From positions 62,001 to 126,000 of the forward strand of contig NZ_JALPVJ010000026.1 in assembly GCF_023544445.1 (NCBI RefSeq): 64,000 nucleotides of DNA, in the 5' to 3' direction. The position numbers and the translations under genes were made by a program. Positions 7,706 to 16,382 of this stretch are shown piece by piece. Source of the stretch: Actinoplanes sp. M2I2. GTDB lineage: Bacteria; Actinomycetota; Actinomycetes; Mycobacteriales; Micromonosporaceae. Every line of letters begins with the position of its first letter. Position 1 is the first letter of the stretch. The notes beneath the pieces were generated by a model. That model was not told where the DNA came from and did not search any database. It was given only the letters and a program-made list of their open reading frames with translations.

Positions 7706-9244
7706 GTGAACCAGCACAGGTCGGTCCTCCGGACGGTACGGCGTGATCCCGTGATGATCGCGGCCGTGTTGTGGACGCTGGCCGGGAGCGTTCTGCTCGT
7801 CGCGCTGGACGGGCGGGCCGACGCGCAGGTGCGGGTGTTCTGGTTGTTCCAGCCGCCGCTCGACCTGTTGCTCGCCTACTCGTCGTGGCAGGTCGGCCGT
7901 CGGGCGACCGGCTCGGTGCGGCGGTTCTGGCTGGTGATGGCGGTCGCCGGGGCGTTGCTGACGGTCGGCGACACCGTGCAGGTGGCGATCGCCCTGGCAT
8001 CCCGCGACCAGTGGTCCACCTCGGGCGGCGCCGTGCAGGCGGTCTGCTTCACGGCCGGGTTGGCCGCCCTCATCATCGCCATGCTGCTGTACCCCATCCC
8101 CGGGCGCACCCGCCGCGAGCGCCTGGCGTTCTGGCTCGACTCGGCCACGGTGCTGGTCGGCGGGGCCGTGGTGGCCTGGTGCTTCGCGGCCGGCCCGGAC
8201 GACGTCCTCGGGCAGCTGGTCACCGGCGCGGTCATCCTCACCTCCGGGTTCGCGGCGGTGAAGCTGGTGCTCAGCGGCAACGCCCCCATGCACAAGGCGG
8301 CCGCCCTCCCGCTGGTCGCCTCGGCCGGGGTCAACGCCGTCGGCTTCTTCCTCGCGCCCGGCGCCGAAGGCCCGATGCCCGCCCACGTCTACGCCGTCCG
8401 GCTGCTCCCGTCGTTGCTCATCGCGGTCGGCCCGCGAGTGCAGGAACTGCTGGCCCGCTTCGATGAGACCGCGGCCTTCGGCTCGCGCCGCCGCAAGCCC
8501 TACAGCCTTCTCCCGTACGGGTCGATCGCCGTGGCCTTCACGGCGGTGCTCACCACGATCCCCGAGGGCCCGCACGCCCGCCTGTGGGGTGCGGTGACCG
8601 GTCTCGGCCTCATCTTCGCGCTGGTCGTGTGCCGCCAGCTGGCCGCGTTCCGCGACAACACCCGCCTCATCGACCAGCTCGACGCCACCCTGGCCGACCT
8701 GCGCGAGCACGAGACCCGGCTGCGGCATCAGGCGTTGTCCGACGGCCTGACCGGCCTGGCCAACCGCACGTCCTTCCACGAGCAGCTGACCGCCGCGCTG
8801 GCCGCGCCCGCCGCCGCTGACACGACGTCGGTGCTGCTCATCGATCTGGACGGCTTCAAGGCGGTCAACGACACGCTCGGCCACGCGGCCGGTGACGCAT
8901 TGCTCGCCGGTGTGGCCGACCGGCTGCGCGCGTCGGTGCGGACCGAGGATCTGGTGGCCCGTCTCGGCGGCGACGAGTTCGCCGTGCTGTTGCGCGACTG
9001 CGACGTCGACGGCGCCTCGCAGACGGCCGACCGGGTGCTGCACGAGCTGGCCTCCCCGATCCCGTACGAGGACACGGTGGTGCGGGCCAACGCCAGCATC
9101 GGCATCGCCTGCGCCGGCCCCGGCGACGACGGTGGCAGCCTGCTGCGCAGCGCCGACCTGGCCATGTACGCGGCCAAGCGCGACGGCAAGGGCACCTGGA
9201 AGTGCTACGAGGAGCCCGCCTCCACGGTCACCTCGACCGCCTGA
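7706..9244 (+). CDS. Membrane diguanylate cyclase (GGDEF) without EAL domain
   Basis: 512 residues. About eight hydrophobic segments fill residues 15-330. A short coiled linker (IDQLDATLADLREHETRLRHQ) leads into a GGDEF domain (DGLTGLANRTSF at its start, ARLGGDEFAVLL at the active site). The active-site GGDEF is intact. An RxxD motif (RTED) lies five residues upstream, which is the canonical inhibitory I-site for c-di-GMP. No EAL or HD-GYP domain follows, so it should only synthesise c-di-GMP. The GTG start at 7706 has a weak ribosome site. A paralogue with the same layout is at 29076-30605. Confidence 0.85.
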   Translation: MNQHRSVLRTVRRDPVMIAAVLWTLAGSVLLVALDGRADAQVRVFWLFQPPLDLLLAYSSWQVGRRATGSVRRFWLVMAVAGALLTVGDTVQVAIALASRDQWSTSGGAVQAVCFTAGLAALIIAMLLYPIPGRTRRERLAFWLDSATVLVGGAVVAWCFAAGPDDVLGQLVTGAVILTSGFAAVKLVLSGNAPMHKAAALPLVASAGVNAVGFFLAPGAEGPMPAHVYAVRLLPSLLIAVGPRVQELLARFDETAAFGSRRRKPYSLLPYGSIAVAFTAVLTTIPEGPHARLWGAVTGLGLIFALVVCRQLAAFRDNTRLIDQLDATLADLREHETRLRHQALSDGLTGLANRTSFHEQLTAALAAPAAADTTSVLLIDLDGFKAVNDTLGHAAGDALLAGVADRLRASVRTEDLVARLGGDEFAVLLRDCDVDGASQTADRVLHELASPIPYEDTVVRANASIGIACAGPGDDGGSLLRSADLAMYAAKRDGKGTWKCYEEPASTVTSTA

Positions 9245-9248
9245 GCCG

Positions 9249-10355
9249 TCAGGACAACCGCGTCCGGTACGGCCGGAAGAACTCGCGCAACTCGGCGGCG
9301 TACAGCTCGGGCTGCTCGAACGGCGCGAAGTGGCCGCCGGCCGGCGGACAGGTGACGCGCACGGTGTCGGCCATGCGGTCGAGCCAGGCCCGCGGCGGGC
9401 GCACGATGTCGCCGGGGAAGAGCGCGAAGCCGGACGGCACCTCGACGCGCCGGCCGAGCTGCGCGGGGTCGATGGCCGCGTTGGCCCGGTACATCCGCAT
9501 CGACGAGCCGATCGTGCCGGTCAGCCAGTAGATCGTGATGTTCGTCAGGATCTCGTCCCGGGTGAACGGGGTGTCGCTCCACGCGCGCATCTTCTCGACG
9601 ATCCACGCGGCCAGGCCCGCGGGCGAATCGGTGAGACCGACGGCCGCGGTCTGCGGCTTGGTCCGGTGCATCGCGGCGTACGCGCCCTCGGCCGCACCCC
9701 AGCCGGCGACGCCCGACAGCCACTCGCGTTCCTCGGGCGTCAGCGTGTCCGGATCGACCGGGCCCGGCAGCCCGGCGTCCATGCGGTGCACGGCGATCAC
9801 CCGGCCGGGGTGGTCGAGCGCCAGATAGCGACTGACGTGACTGCCGATGTCGCCGCCCGCCGCGCCGAACCGCTGGTAGCCGAACCCGGTCATCAGCGAG
9901 GCCCACCGCCCGGCCACGTCGATGGAGTTGAGCGGCCGGGCGGGCGGGTCGGAGTAGCCGTACCCCGGCATGTCGGGCACCACGACGTCGAACGCGTCCG
10001 CCGGGTCGCCGCCGTGCGCGCCGGGATCGGTCAGCAGCGGGATCACCTTGGTGTAGCGCCAGAACGAGTCGGGCCAGCCGTGGCAGAGCACCAGCGGGAA
10101 CGGCGCCGGACCGGTCCCGCGCGCGTGCACGGCGTGGATGCCCTCGCGGAACACGTGCGGGAACCGGTCGAGCGCCGCCTCCTGTTTCCGCCAGTCGAAC
10201 CCGTCGGCCCAGTACGCGACGAGCTCGCGCAGGTAGTCCAGATCGGCGCCCATCGACCAGCCCGCGTCCTCCGGCGCGTCCGGCCACCGGGTTGCGCGCA
10301 GCCGGGCACGCAGGTCGTCGAGGGCGGCGGTCGTAGCCAGCGGCAGATGGGGCAT
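9249..10355 (-). CDS. Epoxide hydrolase (alpha/beta hydrolase with EHN domain)
   Basis: 368 residues. The N-terminal EHN segment (LRARLRATRWPDAPEDAGW, then DFDWR-like FDWRKQEAALDRFPHF-type sequence) is followed by the alpha/beta hydrolase core. The oxyanion motif is HGWPDSFW, the nucleophile Asp lies in GAAGGDIGSHVS, and a C-terminal PPAGGHFAPFEQPEL supplies the catalytic His. These enzymes open epoxides to diols via an ester intermediate, and two core Tyr residues usually assist. No secretion signal is seen. It is convergent with the GGDEF gene, separated by only 4 bp. Physiological substrate unknown. Confidence 0.88.
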   Translation of the reverse strand: MPHLPLATTAALDDLRARLRATRWPDAPEDAGWSMGADLDYLRELVAYWADGFDWRKQEAALDRFPHVFREGIHAVHARGTGPAPFPLVLCHGWPDSFWRYTKVIPLLTDPGAHGGDPADAFDVVVPDMPGYGYSDPPARPLNSIDVAGRWASLMTGFGYQRFGAAGGDIGSHVSRYLALDHPGRVIAVHRMDAGLPGPVDPDTLTPEEREWLSGVAGWGAAEGAYAAMHRTKPQTAAVGLTDSPAGLAAWIVEKMRAWSDTPFTRDEILTNITIYWLTGTIGSSMRMYRANAAIDPAQLGRRVEVPSGFALFPGDIVRPPRAWLDRMADTVRVTCPPAGGHFAPFEQPELYAAELREFFRPYRTRLS

Positions 10356-10380
10356 GGACGCGACCCTAGTACTGCAATGG

Positions 10381-10776
10381 TCAGATGGCGGCGACGATGT
10401 CTACTTCAACGAGGAACTCGGGCGCATAGAGGGCGGCGACGCCCACGATGGTTTGCGCCGGTGGTGGCGTCGTGCTCCCCTGCCGGAGGGCGGCGATGAT
10501 CGGCGTGACAACTTCCAGCCGGTAGTCGGCGATATAAATGACTTCCTTCACCACGCGCGACCGGTTGGTACCCGCAGCGGCAAGCGCTGTGTCGATGTTG
10601 TGGACGATCTGCTCCGCCTGCTGTCCGTGATCGCCCGCACCGACCAGATCTCCAGAGCTGTTCATGGCGACCTGCCCGGACAGGTACACCAGACCGGCCT
10701 CCGGGAGAACGACGGCGTGGCTGAGGAGGCCCGGGAGGGGATGAAGACCCTCGGGATCGAGATGAAGCAATGACAT
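10381..10776 (-). CDS. RidA/YjgF/YER057c family protein
   Basis: 131 residues from the ATG at 10776, preceded by GGAGG at 8 nt. An in-frame ATG 6 bp upstream has only 2-nt spacing and is less likely. The protein has the RidA chorismate-mutase-like fold, with GLVYLSGQVAMN, AEQIVHNIDTALAAAG and a C-terminal LVEVDIVAAI. RidA enzymes hydrolyse reactive enamine/imine intermediates. The active-site Arg normally found near position 105 (RxxVEV) is not evident here, as the segment reads APEFLVEVDI. This may therefore be a divergent, non-deaminase member. Gene bodies from here to about 14.2 kb use more A/T-rich codons than their left neighbours. Confidence 0.8.
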   Translation of the reverse strand: MSLLHLDPEGLHPLPGLLSHAVVLPEAGLVYLSGQVAMNSSGDLVGAGDHGQQAEQIVHNIDTALAAAGTNRSRVVKEVIYIADYRLEVVTPIIAALRQGSTTPPPAQTIVGVAALYAPEFLVEVDIVAAI

Positions 10777-10835
10777 GAACATTACCTCCGTTTCGGCTAC
10801 GCAGAATTGTGGGAATTGCCGACGTCAGATACGCC

Positions 10836-11615
10836 CTAGTGCCGAACGTGCAGCCCGAAACCTGTGCGACCCGCGGGCTCCAGCCCCTTCTTCAGGTTCA
10901 ACGACGGGATCTCGTAGTCACCGAAGTTCTGCCGCCGGAATGCGATCGGCTCGGTCGACTCCAGGGTCAGCAGCCGCTGCTCCCAGGTCTTGGCGATGTC
11001 CGGAAAGTCCTCGTGAGTGGTCCGGTCCGTGCTGTACAGCACAAACGGCGGCAGGACCTCCAGTCCCGGGTAGTACAGGATGCCGTGGTTGATGGGGAAC
11101 AGCACGTCGTCGATCGGGCCGTTGATCCCGCGCTCGGCATAGTGCGACTCCGGCCCTCCAACGGTCACGGACAGGAGCGCTCGTCGACCGGCAAGGGTCC
11201 CCTCGCCGAATCGGTCGCCGTACCTGACATCACTGAACTCGCCGATGCCGTGCGCGAAGTGGGCCGTGAAGACGCGGTCGACCCAGCCTTTGAGGATGGC
11301 CGGCATCGTGTACCACCACAACGGGAACTGGAAGACGACCGTATCCGCCCAGAGGAGCTTTTCCTGCTCGGCGACGATGTCGGGAGTGAGGGTCCCGGTG
11401 TCGAAGGCCCGCCCGGAGTTCGGGGCGACCTTCAGCGGGTTCGAGGCGGACGGGCCGAAATCCGCGGCGTCCGCGACGGCCTTCCAATTCATCGCGTACA
11501 GGTCACTGACCTGCACCTGATGCCCGGCCTTCTCCAGCGTGGTCACCGCCAGGTCCTTGAGCGAGCCGTTGAGTGATCTCGGCTCCGGGTGGGCGTAGAC
11601 GATCAGCGTCTTCAT
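10836..11615 (-). CDS. NAD(P)H dehydrogenase (quinone)-type flavoprotein
   Basis: 259 residues. The flavodoxin-like fold begins KTLIVYAHPEPRSLNGSLKD with the FMN/FAD phosphate-binding loop. Typical NQO1/KefF-MdaB family motifs follow (FQFPLWWYTMPAILKGWVDRVF, GGPESHYAERG). Such enzymes carry out two-electron reduction of quinones, limiting redox cycling. The ATG at 11615 follows a GAAGGAG ribosome site. It is divergent from an XRE-type regulator, with a perfect inverted repeat between them, an arrangement that suggests induction by electrophiles or quinones. Confidence 0.87.
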   Translation of the reverse strand: MKTLIVYAHPEPRSLNGSLKDLAVTTLEKAGHQVQVSDLYAMNWKAVADAADFGPSASNPLKVAPNSGRAFDTGTLTPDIVAEQEKLLWADTVVFQFPLWWYTMPAILKGWVDRVFTAHFAHGIGEFSDVRYGDRFGEGTLAGRRALLSVTVGGPESHYAERGINGPIDDVLFPINHGILYYPGLEVLPPFVLYSTDRTTHEDFPDIAKTWEQRLLTLESTEPIAFRRQNFGDYEIPSLNLKKGLEPAGRTGFGLHVRH

Positions 11616-11671
11616 GCTGTCTCCTTCGGATCGGGTAACTCCCACCCTCCACACCCAGGCGGCCGCCATTC

Positions 11672-11688
11672 AGGGACGCTTCGTCCCT
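11672..11688. promoter_or_regulatory. Candidate operator between quinone reductase and XRE regulator
   Basis: Perfect inverted repeat AGGGACG-CTT-CGTCCCT in the 138-bp divergent intergenic region. Its position fits a site shared by both promoters and recognised by the adjacent HTH protein. Confidence 0.55.
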
Positions 11689-11753
11689 AGGGCACGACTT
11701 CCTGGTACTGGCGAGACCACCTTCACCGCCGACGCCCGAGCAATACTCGACCG

Positions 11754-12638
11754 ATGGACGATCTCGCAGGTTTCCTCCGCACCCGCCGGTCCCGGGTCGA
11801 CCCGGCCGGGGCGGGCATCCCGGTGGACAGCCGCCGTCGGGTCCGCGGGTTGCGCCGCGAAGAGATAGCGCTCCTGTCCGGGGTGAGCGTCGACTACTAC
11901 GTGCGCCTCGAGCAGGGGCGCGCCACCCAGCCATCGGAACAGGTTCTCGAAGCGCTGGCGCGAGTCCTCGGACTCGATGACACCGAACGCGGGCATTTGC
12001 TCCGGCTGGCCCGGCAGAGACGCCGGCGTGCGAAGTCGCCCAGCGGGCGGCTGCGTCCGGAATCGCCGCGGATCTTGGATCTGATCACCGACGCTCCTGC
12101 GTTCATCGTCGACCACCGCCTCGACGTGGCCGCCGGTAATCGCCTCGCCGAGCAGCTGTACGGCCGCCCCATGAAAGGCCTGAACACGGCCCGGCACCTT
12201 TTCCTGGAGGAAGCGGAGCGCGGCCTGTACGCCGGCTGGGACGAGTGCACCCTCACCGTGGTCGGGCACCTGCGCCTGGCGACCGGGAAGTACCCCGGGG
12301 ACCCGCGCCTGGCTGCGCTGATCGGAGAGCTGGCAATGGGCAGCGAGCGCTTTCGGCGCCTGTGGGCCCGTGCGGACGTACGCGCCCGGACACACGGGCG
12401 CAAAGACTTCCGGCACCCGCTGGTCGGAGAGATCGAGCTTCATCAGGAAAACCTTGCCATGACGGATGAATCGGGCATGGAGTTGCTCGTGCTTTCGGCG
12501 ACTCCGGGCAGCCCGTCCGCGGACGCCCTGCAACTCCTGGCCGGACTGGCCGACGATGGAGATATCCGTACGCGGCAGGGCTTGCCAGAACGACAGGGCT
12601 TGCCGGAACGACAGGGCTTGCCAGAACGAACGGTGTGA
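11754..12638 (+). CDS. XRE-family regulator with MmyB-like ligand domain
   Basis: 294 residues. The N-terminal HTH (RRVRGLRREEIALLSGVSVDYYVRLEQG split over about residues 28-55) contains the GLRREE-x-A-x-LAGVS pattern of the actinobacterial MmyB/HTH_31 group. The C-terminal PAS-like MmyB domain (APAFIVDHRLDVAAGNRLAEQLYG and beyond) probably binds a lipid or aromatic ligand. It is divergent from the quinone reductase and is its likely regulator. The last 20 residues are odd: an 18-bp unit is repeated three times in frame, giving RQGLPE three times before the stop, which may be a recent expansion. Confidence 0.85.
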   Translation: MDDLAGFLRTRRSRVDPAGAGIPVDSRRRVRGLRREEIALLSGVSVDYYVRLEQGRATQPSEQVLEALARVLGLDDTERGHLLRLARQRRRRAKSPSGRLRPESPRILDLITDAPAFIVDHRLDVAAGNRLAEQLYGRPMKGLNTARHLFLEEAERGLYAGWDECTLTVVGHLRLATGKYPGDPRLAALIGELAMGSERFRRLWARADVRARTHGRKDFRHPLVGEIELHQENLAMTDESGMELLVLSATPGSPSADALQLLAGLADDGDIRTRQGLPERQGLPERQGLPERTV

Positions 12639-13301
12639 CTCGGATCGAGCGGCAATCCGAACGACGTGATGTCGAATGGAGCGGCACCTGATATCGAAAG
12701 GATCGACGGCTGCCGTGCCGACCAGCGCGACAGATGGAGGTGCCGCGCGAGACTTTCGTTGATTGTGCCTTCGAGGCCGCTGACTTCACCTTCTTTGCCT
12801 TCGTTGATGGCCTGGCGGAGCCCCTTGAATATGCTCTCGTCGCCGCGGGCCACATCGACAAGCAGTTTCTTGTACAGCGCCCGCGATTCACACTGACGCT
12901 TCTGCTCGCGGCTATCCGTTGTCGGGGCGGGGCGGCGGAAGAACCCCACAGACGCTCGCCCGTTGGCTCCGGCGATCGCGGTGATCTGCGCATCGACATC
13001 GAGACGCACATGGGGATACCAGCCCTCCGGCAGGGCCTTCCACGGCTGACGCTGAGCGTTCGCGCCTGCTTCGCGGGCGAGCCGGACGTTGCGTTCGGCC
13101 GGCGCCAGGATCGAGTCGTCTCGCCTCCGCCCAGGAGTTCAGATCAACGTCTTCGCAGATCTCGTGCAGGTTCAGCACGACTGTTTCGCCGTAACCGTCA
13201 AGGGCAAGCCCCGCCACGACGAAGCTGCCTTGAACGGATGAATCGAAAGTGAACCGGGCCTTCAGGTCGCCGAGGTCGAAGTGATAGCTGCGACCTGTCA
13301 A
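12443..13301 (-). pseudogene. Frameshifted hypothetical gene
   Basis: Two reading frames on the minus strand join into one plausible protein. The first begins at 13301 (MTGRSYHFDLGDLKARFTF, then VVLNLHEICEDVDLNSWAEARR). Near 13111-13130 the coding pattern jumps by one base into the frame that continues DDSILAPAERNVRLAREAGANAQ, QPWKALPEGWYPHVRLDVDA and onward to a stop at 12443. Neither half is complete alone. The downstream part overlaps the 3' end of the convergent XRE gene by about 200 bp, so its true end is uncertain. No family is recognised. A sequencing error at the junction is an alternative to real inactivation. Confidence 0.5.
12576..12629 (+). repeat. Three tandem 18-bp repeats in the 3' end of the XRE gene
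   Basis: Three head-to-tail copies of CAGGGCTTGCCAGAACGA, the middle copy with one A-to-G change. They code for repeated RQGLPE in the regulator and, antisense, for SGKPCR repeats in the tail of the opposing frame. Confidence 0.9.
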
Positions 13302-13332
13302 TTGTCTGGTCCTGCGACGTCCTTCGCATGAT

Positions 13333-13386
13333 CGATCACAGTGCCCTTGCCGATCACAGTGCTCCTGCCGATCACAGTGCTCTTGC
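13333..13386. repeat. Three tandem 18-bp intergenic repeats
   Basis: Three tandem copies of CGATCACAGTGCCCTTGC with one or two substitutions per copy, followed by a partial CGAT. They lie upstream of the frameshifted gene. There is no spacer structure, so this is not a CRISPR array. Confidence 0.9.
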
Positions 13387-13627
13387 CGATTTGAATTCCC
13401 ATCCAGCAGTATTGTTCCGCAAGATCTCCGGGATGTAGATCACACTGAAATAATTTGACCCTGTTCCTACGACACGGTGTTACCTAGCAAAAGGCCCGGT
13501 CGTAGTCGAGTTTATCTGCGAATGCGCGAGGCCGTCGTTGGGAAAGCGCGGGCCGAAGAGGCCGCGCGATAGACCAACCGGCGCTTCATCCTCCGGTACA
13601 CACGTTCACTATATGCGCGGGAGCGAC

Positions 13628-14221
13628 ATGGAAAAGATCGACGAAACAGCGAAATCGGTGCTGTTCACCGGCGCACGGACCCCGAACAGCTTCGCGGACA
13701 CACCAGTCAGCGACGCGGAGGTGGCCGCGATCTGGGAGCTGGTTCGGTGGGCACCAACCTCGTTCAACACCCAGCCGTTGCGGGTGCTCTACGTGCGTCC
13801 TGGCCCTGGCCGGGACAGGCTGGTCAAGCACATGAGCGAGGGTAACCAGGACAAGACGGCATCCGCGCCGGCGGTGGCCGTACTCGCCATGGACACCCGG
13901 TTCCACGAGCACATGCCGGTTCTGCTGCCGTTCGGACCTGACCTGAAGGAGGTCTTCGCCGCGGACGCCGAGGGGCGGTCGCAGACCGCGACCTTCAACG
14001 CGACGTTGCAGGCCGGCTACTTCATCCTCGCAATCCGGGCCGTGGGCCTGGCGGCCGGGCCGATGGCCGGTTTCGACTCTGCCGGCGTTGACGCCGAGTT
14101 CTTCCCGGACGGCCGCTTCCGGTCGGTTTTGGTGGTCAACATCGGTCATCCGCACCAGGGCCCGACATCCGACCGGTTGCCGCGCCTCGGCCATGACGAT
14201 GTGGTGCAGTGGGCCTCATGA
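13628..14221 (+). CDS. Nitroreductase family protein, malonic semialdehyde reductase (RutE)-like
   Basis: 197 residues with the FMN-dependent nitroreductase fold. RWAPTSFNTQPLRVLYVR forms the N-terminal FMN contact. LQAGYFILAIRAVGLAAGPMAGFD and VVNIGHP are particularly like the RutE/HadB branch, which reduces malonic semialdehyde or related aldehydes in pyrimidine catabolism. No other rut genes are nearby, so the physiological role is open. The ATG at 13628 (MEKIDETAKS) follows GGGAG at 4 nt and was preferred over a further upstream ATG at 13613. It lies inside the probable acquired segment. Confidence 0.85.
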   Translation: MEKIDETAKSVLFTGARTPNSFADTPVSDAEVAAIWELVRWAPTSFNTQPLRVLYVRPGPGRDRLVKHMSEGNQDKTASAPAVAVLAMDTRFHEHMPVLLPFGPDLKEVFAADAEGRSQTATFNATLQAGYFILAIRAVGLAAGPMAGFDSAGVDAEFFPDGRFRSVLVVNIGHPHQGPTSDRLPRLGHDDVVQWAS

Positions 14222-14899
14222 TCAATCGCTTTCCGCCTCCGCTGTGGAGTCACAGGCTCTGAGGTAAGTCCGGGCGTACCGTCAAGCGGTGTGTTGAGCT
14301 CATGAGACCCATCGTCAGGTCAAGGGGCGGAGGTTGCACCGGCCGGCTCATCGATCCGGTGGTGCCGGCCGCGCAACACGTTCCTGGTCTGCCATTTCGA
14401 TGTGATGGGCCGCCGACTGCGTTCCATTCGGCACGTGAGAGTTACCGAGCCATGGCGATGGGGAAGTTCGTTGGTTTCCGGAGCGGGCGCCGCGACGAAC
14501 AAGCTCAGGCGATCACCATCGGTTACCGCAGTCGGGCACGGCTTGTCCGGGGGTCGCTGCGCCATCACGATCTCGGTCGGTGATGACGCCATCGGCGGGT
14601 GCGGTTTCGTTCTCGATCACGGTTGTCTTCGCAAATACCTTGATCGTCAACGGGCCGCACCCGTCCTGCACGGACCAGTGCCACGAGTGTCGAAGCTGTT
14701 GTGAAAGGGCCGTTCTCGCTCGGCATTTTTCAGATGACCGGGGCCCATGTCGCCGACTCCATGCCAATAGTCAACAAATATATGGTCTGCCGAACGGGCT
14801 AGTACTCCAGCAGGAGATCCGTGCTGAGCTGCTGTGAGGGTGCGGGTTTGTCCGTGGACGCAAGCAACCACCGCCACGTCTCAGTGGTGGTGTGGACTA
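14222..14899. other. Gene-poor intergenic stretch
   Basis: About 680 bp between the RutE-like gene and the broken transposase. Base composition is lower in GC than the flanks and no frame shows recognisable protein similarity or a ribosome site. The octamer CTAGTACT at 14799-14806 recurs at 10366-10373 and may mark the edges of an inserted segment or the old left end of the insertion sequence. Nothing else is supported. Confidence 0.5.
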
Positions 14900-15427
14900 C
14901 CGAAACTGCGGCGGTGGCTGCGCGACTTCGTGACAGCCCACCTCGGGCACCGCGACGCGATCCTGATCGTCGACAAGACCGGCGACCTGAAGAAAGGCAC
15001 CCGGACCGCCGGCGTGCAACGCCAGTACTCCGGCACCGCCGGAAAGATCGGGAACTGCCGGCTCGCGGTGCACCTGTCCTCCGTCTCACCGCTCGGGCAC
15101 ACCCTCGTCGATGCCGCCCTCTACCTGCCGAAATCCTGGACCGACGACCCCGACCGGCGGCCGAGGCCACAGTGCCCGACACGGTTGCCTTCGCCACCGA
15201 ACCACAGCTGGCACGCCGCCTCATCGAAGCCGCCGTCACCGGCGGACTGCCGTGCCGGTGGGTCGCCGGCAACGAGGCCTACGGCGGTGACCCACACCTG
15301 GCCGCCGTACTGCGCGGCCACCACCGGGGCTACGTCCTCGCCGTCGCCTGTTCCCATCGCGTGCCGACCGGTCCCGGGCCGGGACTCGACGTTGCGTACG
15401 TCTATGAGGCAATCGACGGTCAAGTGA
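14900..15427 (+). pseudogene. IS701-family transposase remnant (truncated, frameshifted)
   Basis: The first frame reads LRRWLRDFVTAHLGHRD, then ILIVDKTGDLKKG, GVQRQYSGTAGKIGNC and LYLPKSWTDDP, which is the central DDE region of IS701-type transposases. Near 15160-15175 the similarity shifts to another frame (VPDTVAFATEPQLARRLIE, WVAGNEAYGGDPHLAAVLR, YVLAVACSHRV). The N-terminal third and the C-terminal part are missing, so the element is dead. It abuts the 3' end of the mannan locus kinase gene. No intact terminal inverted repeats were found. Confidence 0.85.
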
Positions 15428-15437
15428 GTCTCGCCGC

Positions 15438-16382
15438 CTACGCGTCGGCCGTTGGCTTGCTTCCAGGAATCGAGTGCTCAAGCCACAACTCCTTCCTGGT
15501 CGGTGGGGCGGCGCCGGCTCGGGCCACGGTCAGGCCCGCGACCAGGGCTGCGCGCGAGACGACGTCGTGGAGGTCGGCGGCGGTGACGGCCTTCAAACGG
15601 GGGCGGGCGCCGGGGCCGAGCAATCCTCGCTGCCACAGGGCGTCGAGCAGGCCGGACATGAAGGCGTCGCCGGCGCCCACCGTGTCGACGACGGTGACGG
15701 GAACGGGAGGGACTATCACGTGGGCGTCGGCGGCCACCGCGAAGGCGCCGTATGCGCCCAGCGTCACCGCGACCAGTGACGGACCCAGGGTGAGCCAGCG
15801 ACGTGCGACGTCGAGGGCGGGGACGCCGGGGTAGAGGTGAGCCAAGTCCTCGTCGCTGGCTTTCACGACGTCGCCGAGGGCAACCAGTTGCTCCACAGGC
15901 GCGAGGCAGTCGCCGACCAGGGCGGGGCGGATGTTGGGGTCGTAGCTGGCGGTGGTGTCGGGGCCGCGGGTGCGCAGAAGGTGCTCGACGTCGGCGGCGC
16001 CGGGGGACATCAGGGCGGCTATCGAGCCGGTGTGCAGGTGGTCGGCGGTGATGGTGGGTGTGATGCCGCTGGGCCAGGTGACGGCGAAGTCGTAGCGGGC
16101 CGAACCGTCGGGCTGCAGCTCGGCGACCGCTCGGGAGGTCGTGCCGGTGACGGGGGAGAGCAGGTCGACGCCCGCGCCGGTGAGGTGTGCGCGGAGCAGG
16201 TCGCCGCCGGGGTCGTCGCCGAAGTGGGTCCACAGGCTGACGTCGTGGCCGAGCCGGCTCAGCCCGACGGCGACGTTGGCCGGGCTGCCACCGGGCAACT
16301 CGCGATCGGCCGAGCCATCGCCCGCGGAAGGAGAAACGATGACGTCGACGATGGACTCGCCGACCACCAGGAAGCGGGTCAA
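15438..16382 (-). CDS. PfkB-family carbohydrate kinase (probable fructokinase)
   Basis: 314 residues. The start is taken as TTG at 16382, which overlaps the preceding isomerase stop (TTGA) and has a CGGAGCGG ribosome site. The PfkB/ribokinase signatures are present: an N-terminal GGSPANVAVGLSRLG and a C-terminal VDTVGAGDAFMSGLL with the catalytic Asp of the GAGD motif. As the last gene of the GH26 / sensor / isomerase operon it most likely phosphorylates the fructose made from mannose, giving fructose-6-phosphate. A different hexose substrate cannot be excluded. The gene ends just before the transposase remnant. Confidence 0.85.
   Translation of the reverse strand: MTRFLVVGESIVDVIVSPSAGDGSADRELPGGSPANVAVGLSRLGHDVSLWTHFGDDPGGDLLRAHLTGAGVDLLSPVTGTTSRAVAELQPDGSARYDFAVTWPSGITPTITADHLHTGSIAALMSPGAADVEHLLRTRGPDTTASYDPNIRPALVGDCLAPVEQLVALGDVVKASDEDLAHLYPGVPALDVARRWLTLGPSLVAVTLGAYGAFAVAADAHVIVPPVPVTVVDTVGAGDAFMSGLLDALWQRGLLGPGARPRLKAVTAADLHDVVSRAALVAGLTVARAGAAPPTRKELWLEHSIPGSKPTADA

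Noticed and set aside
12576..13386. CRISPR array suggested by two sets of short repeats.
   Set aside because: The 18-bp units are directly adjacent with no spacers and no cas genes are present. They are simple tandem repeats.
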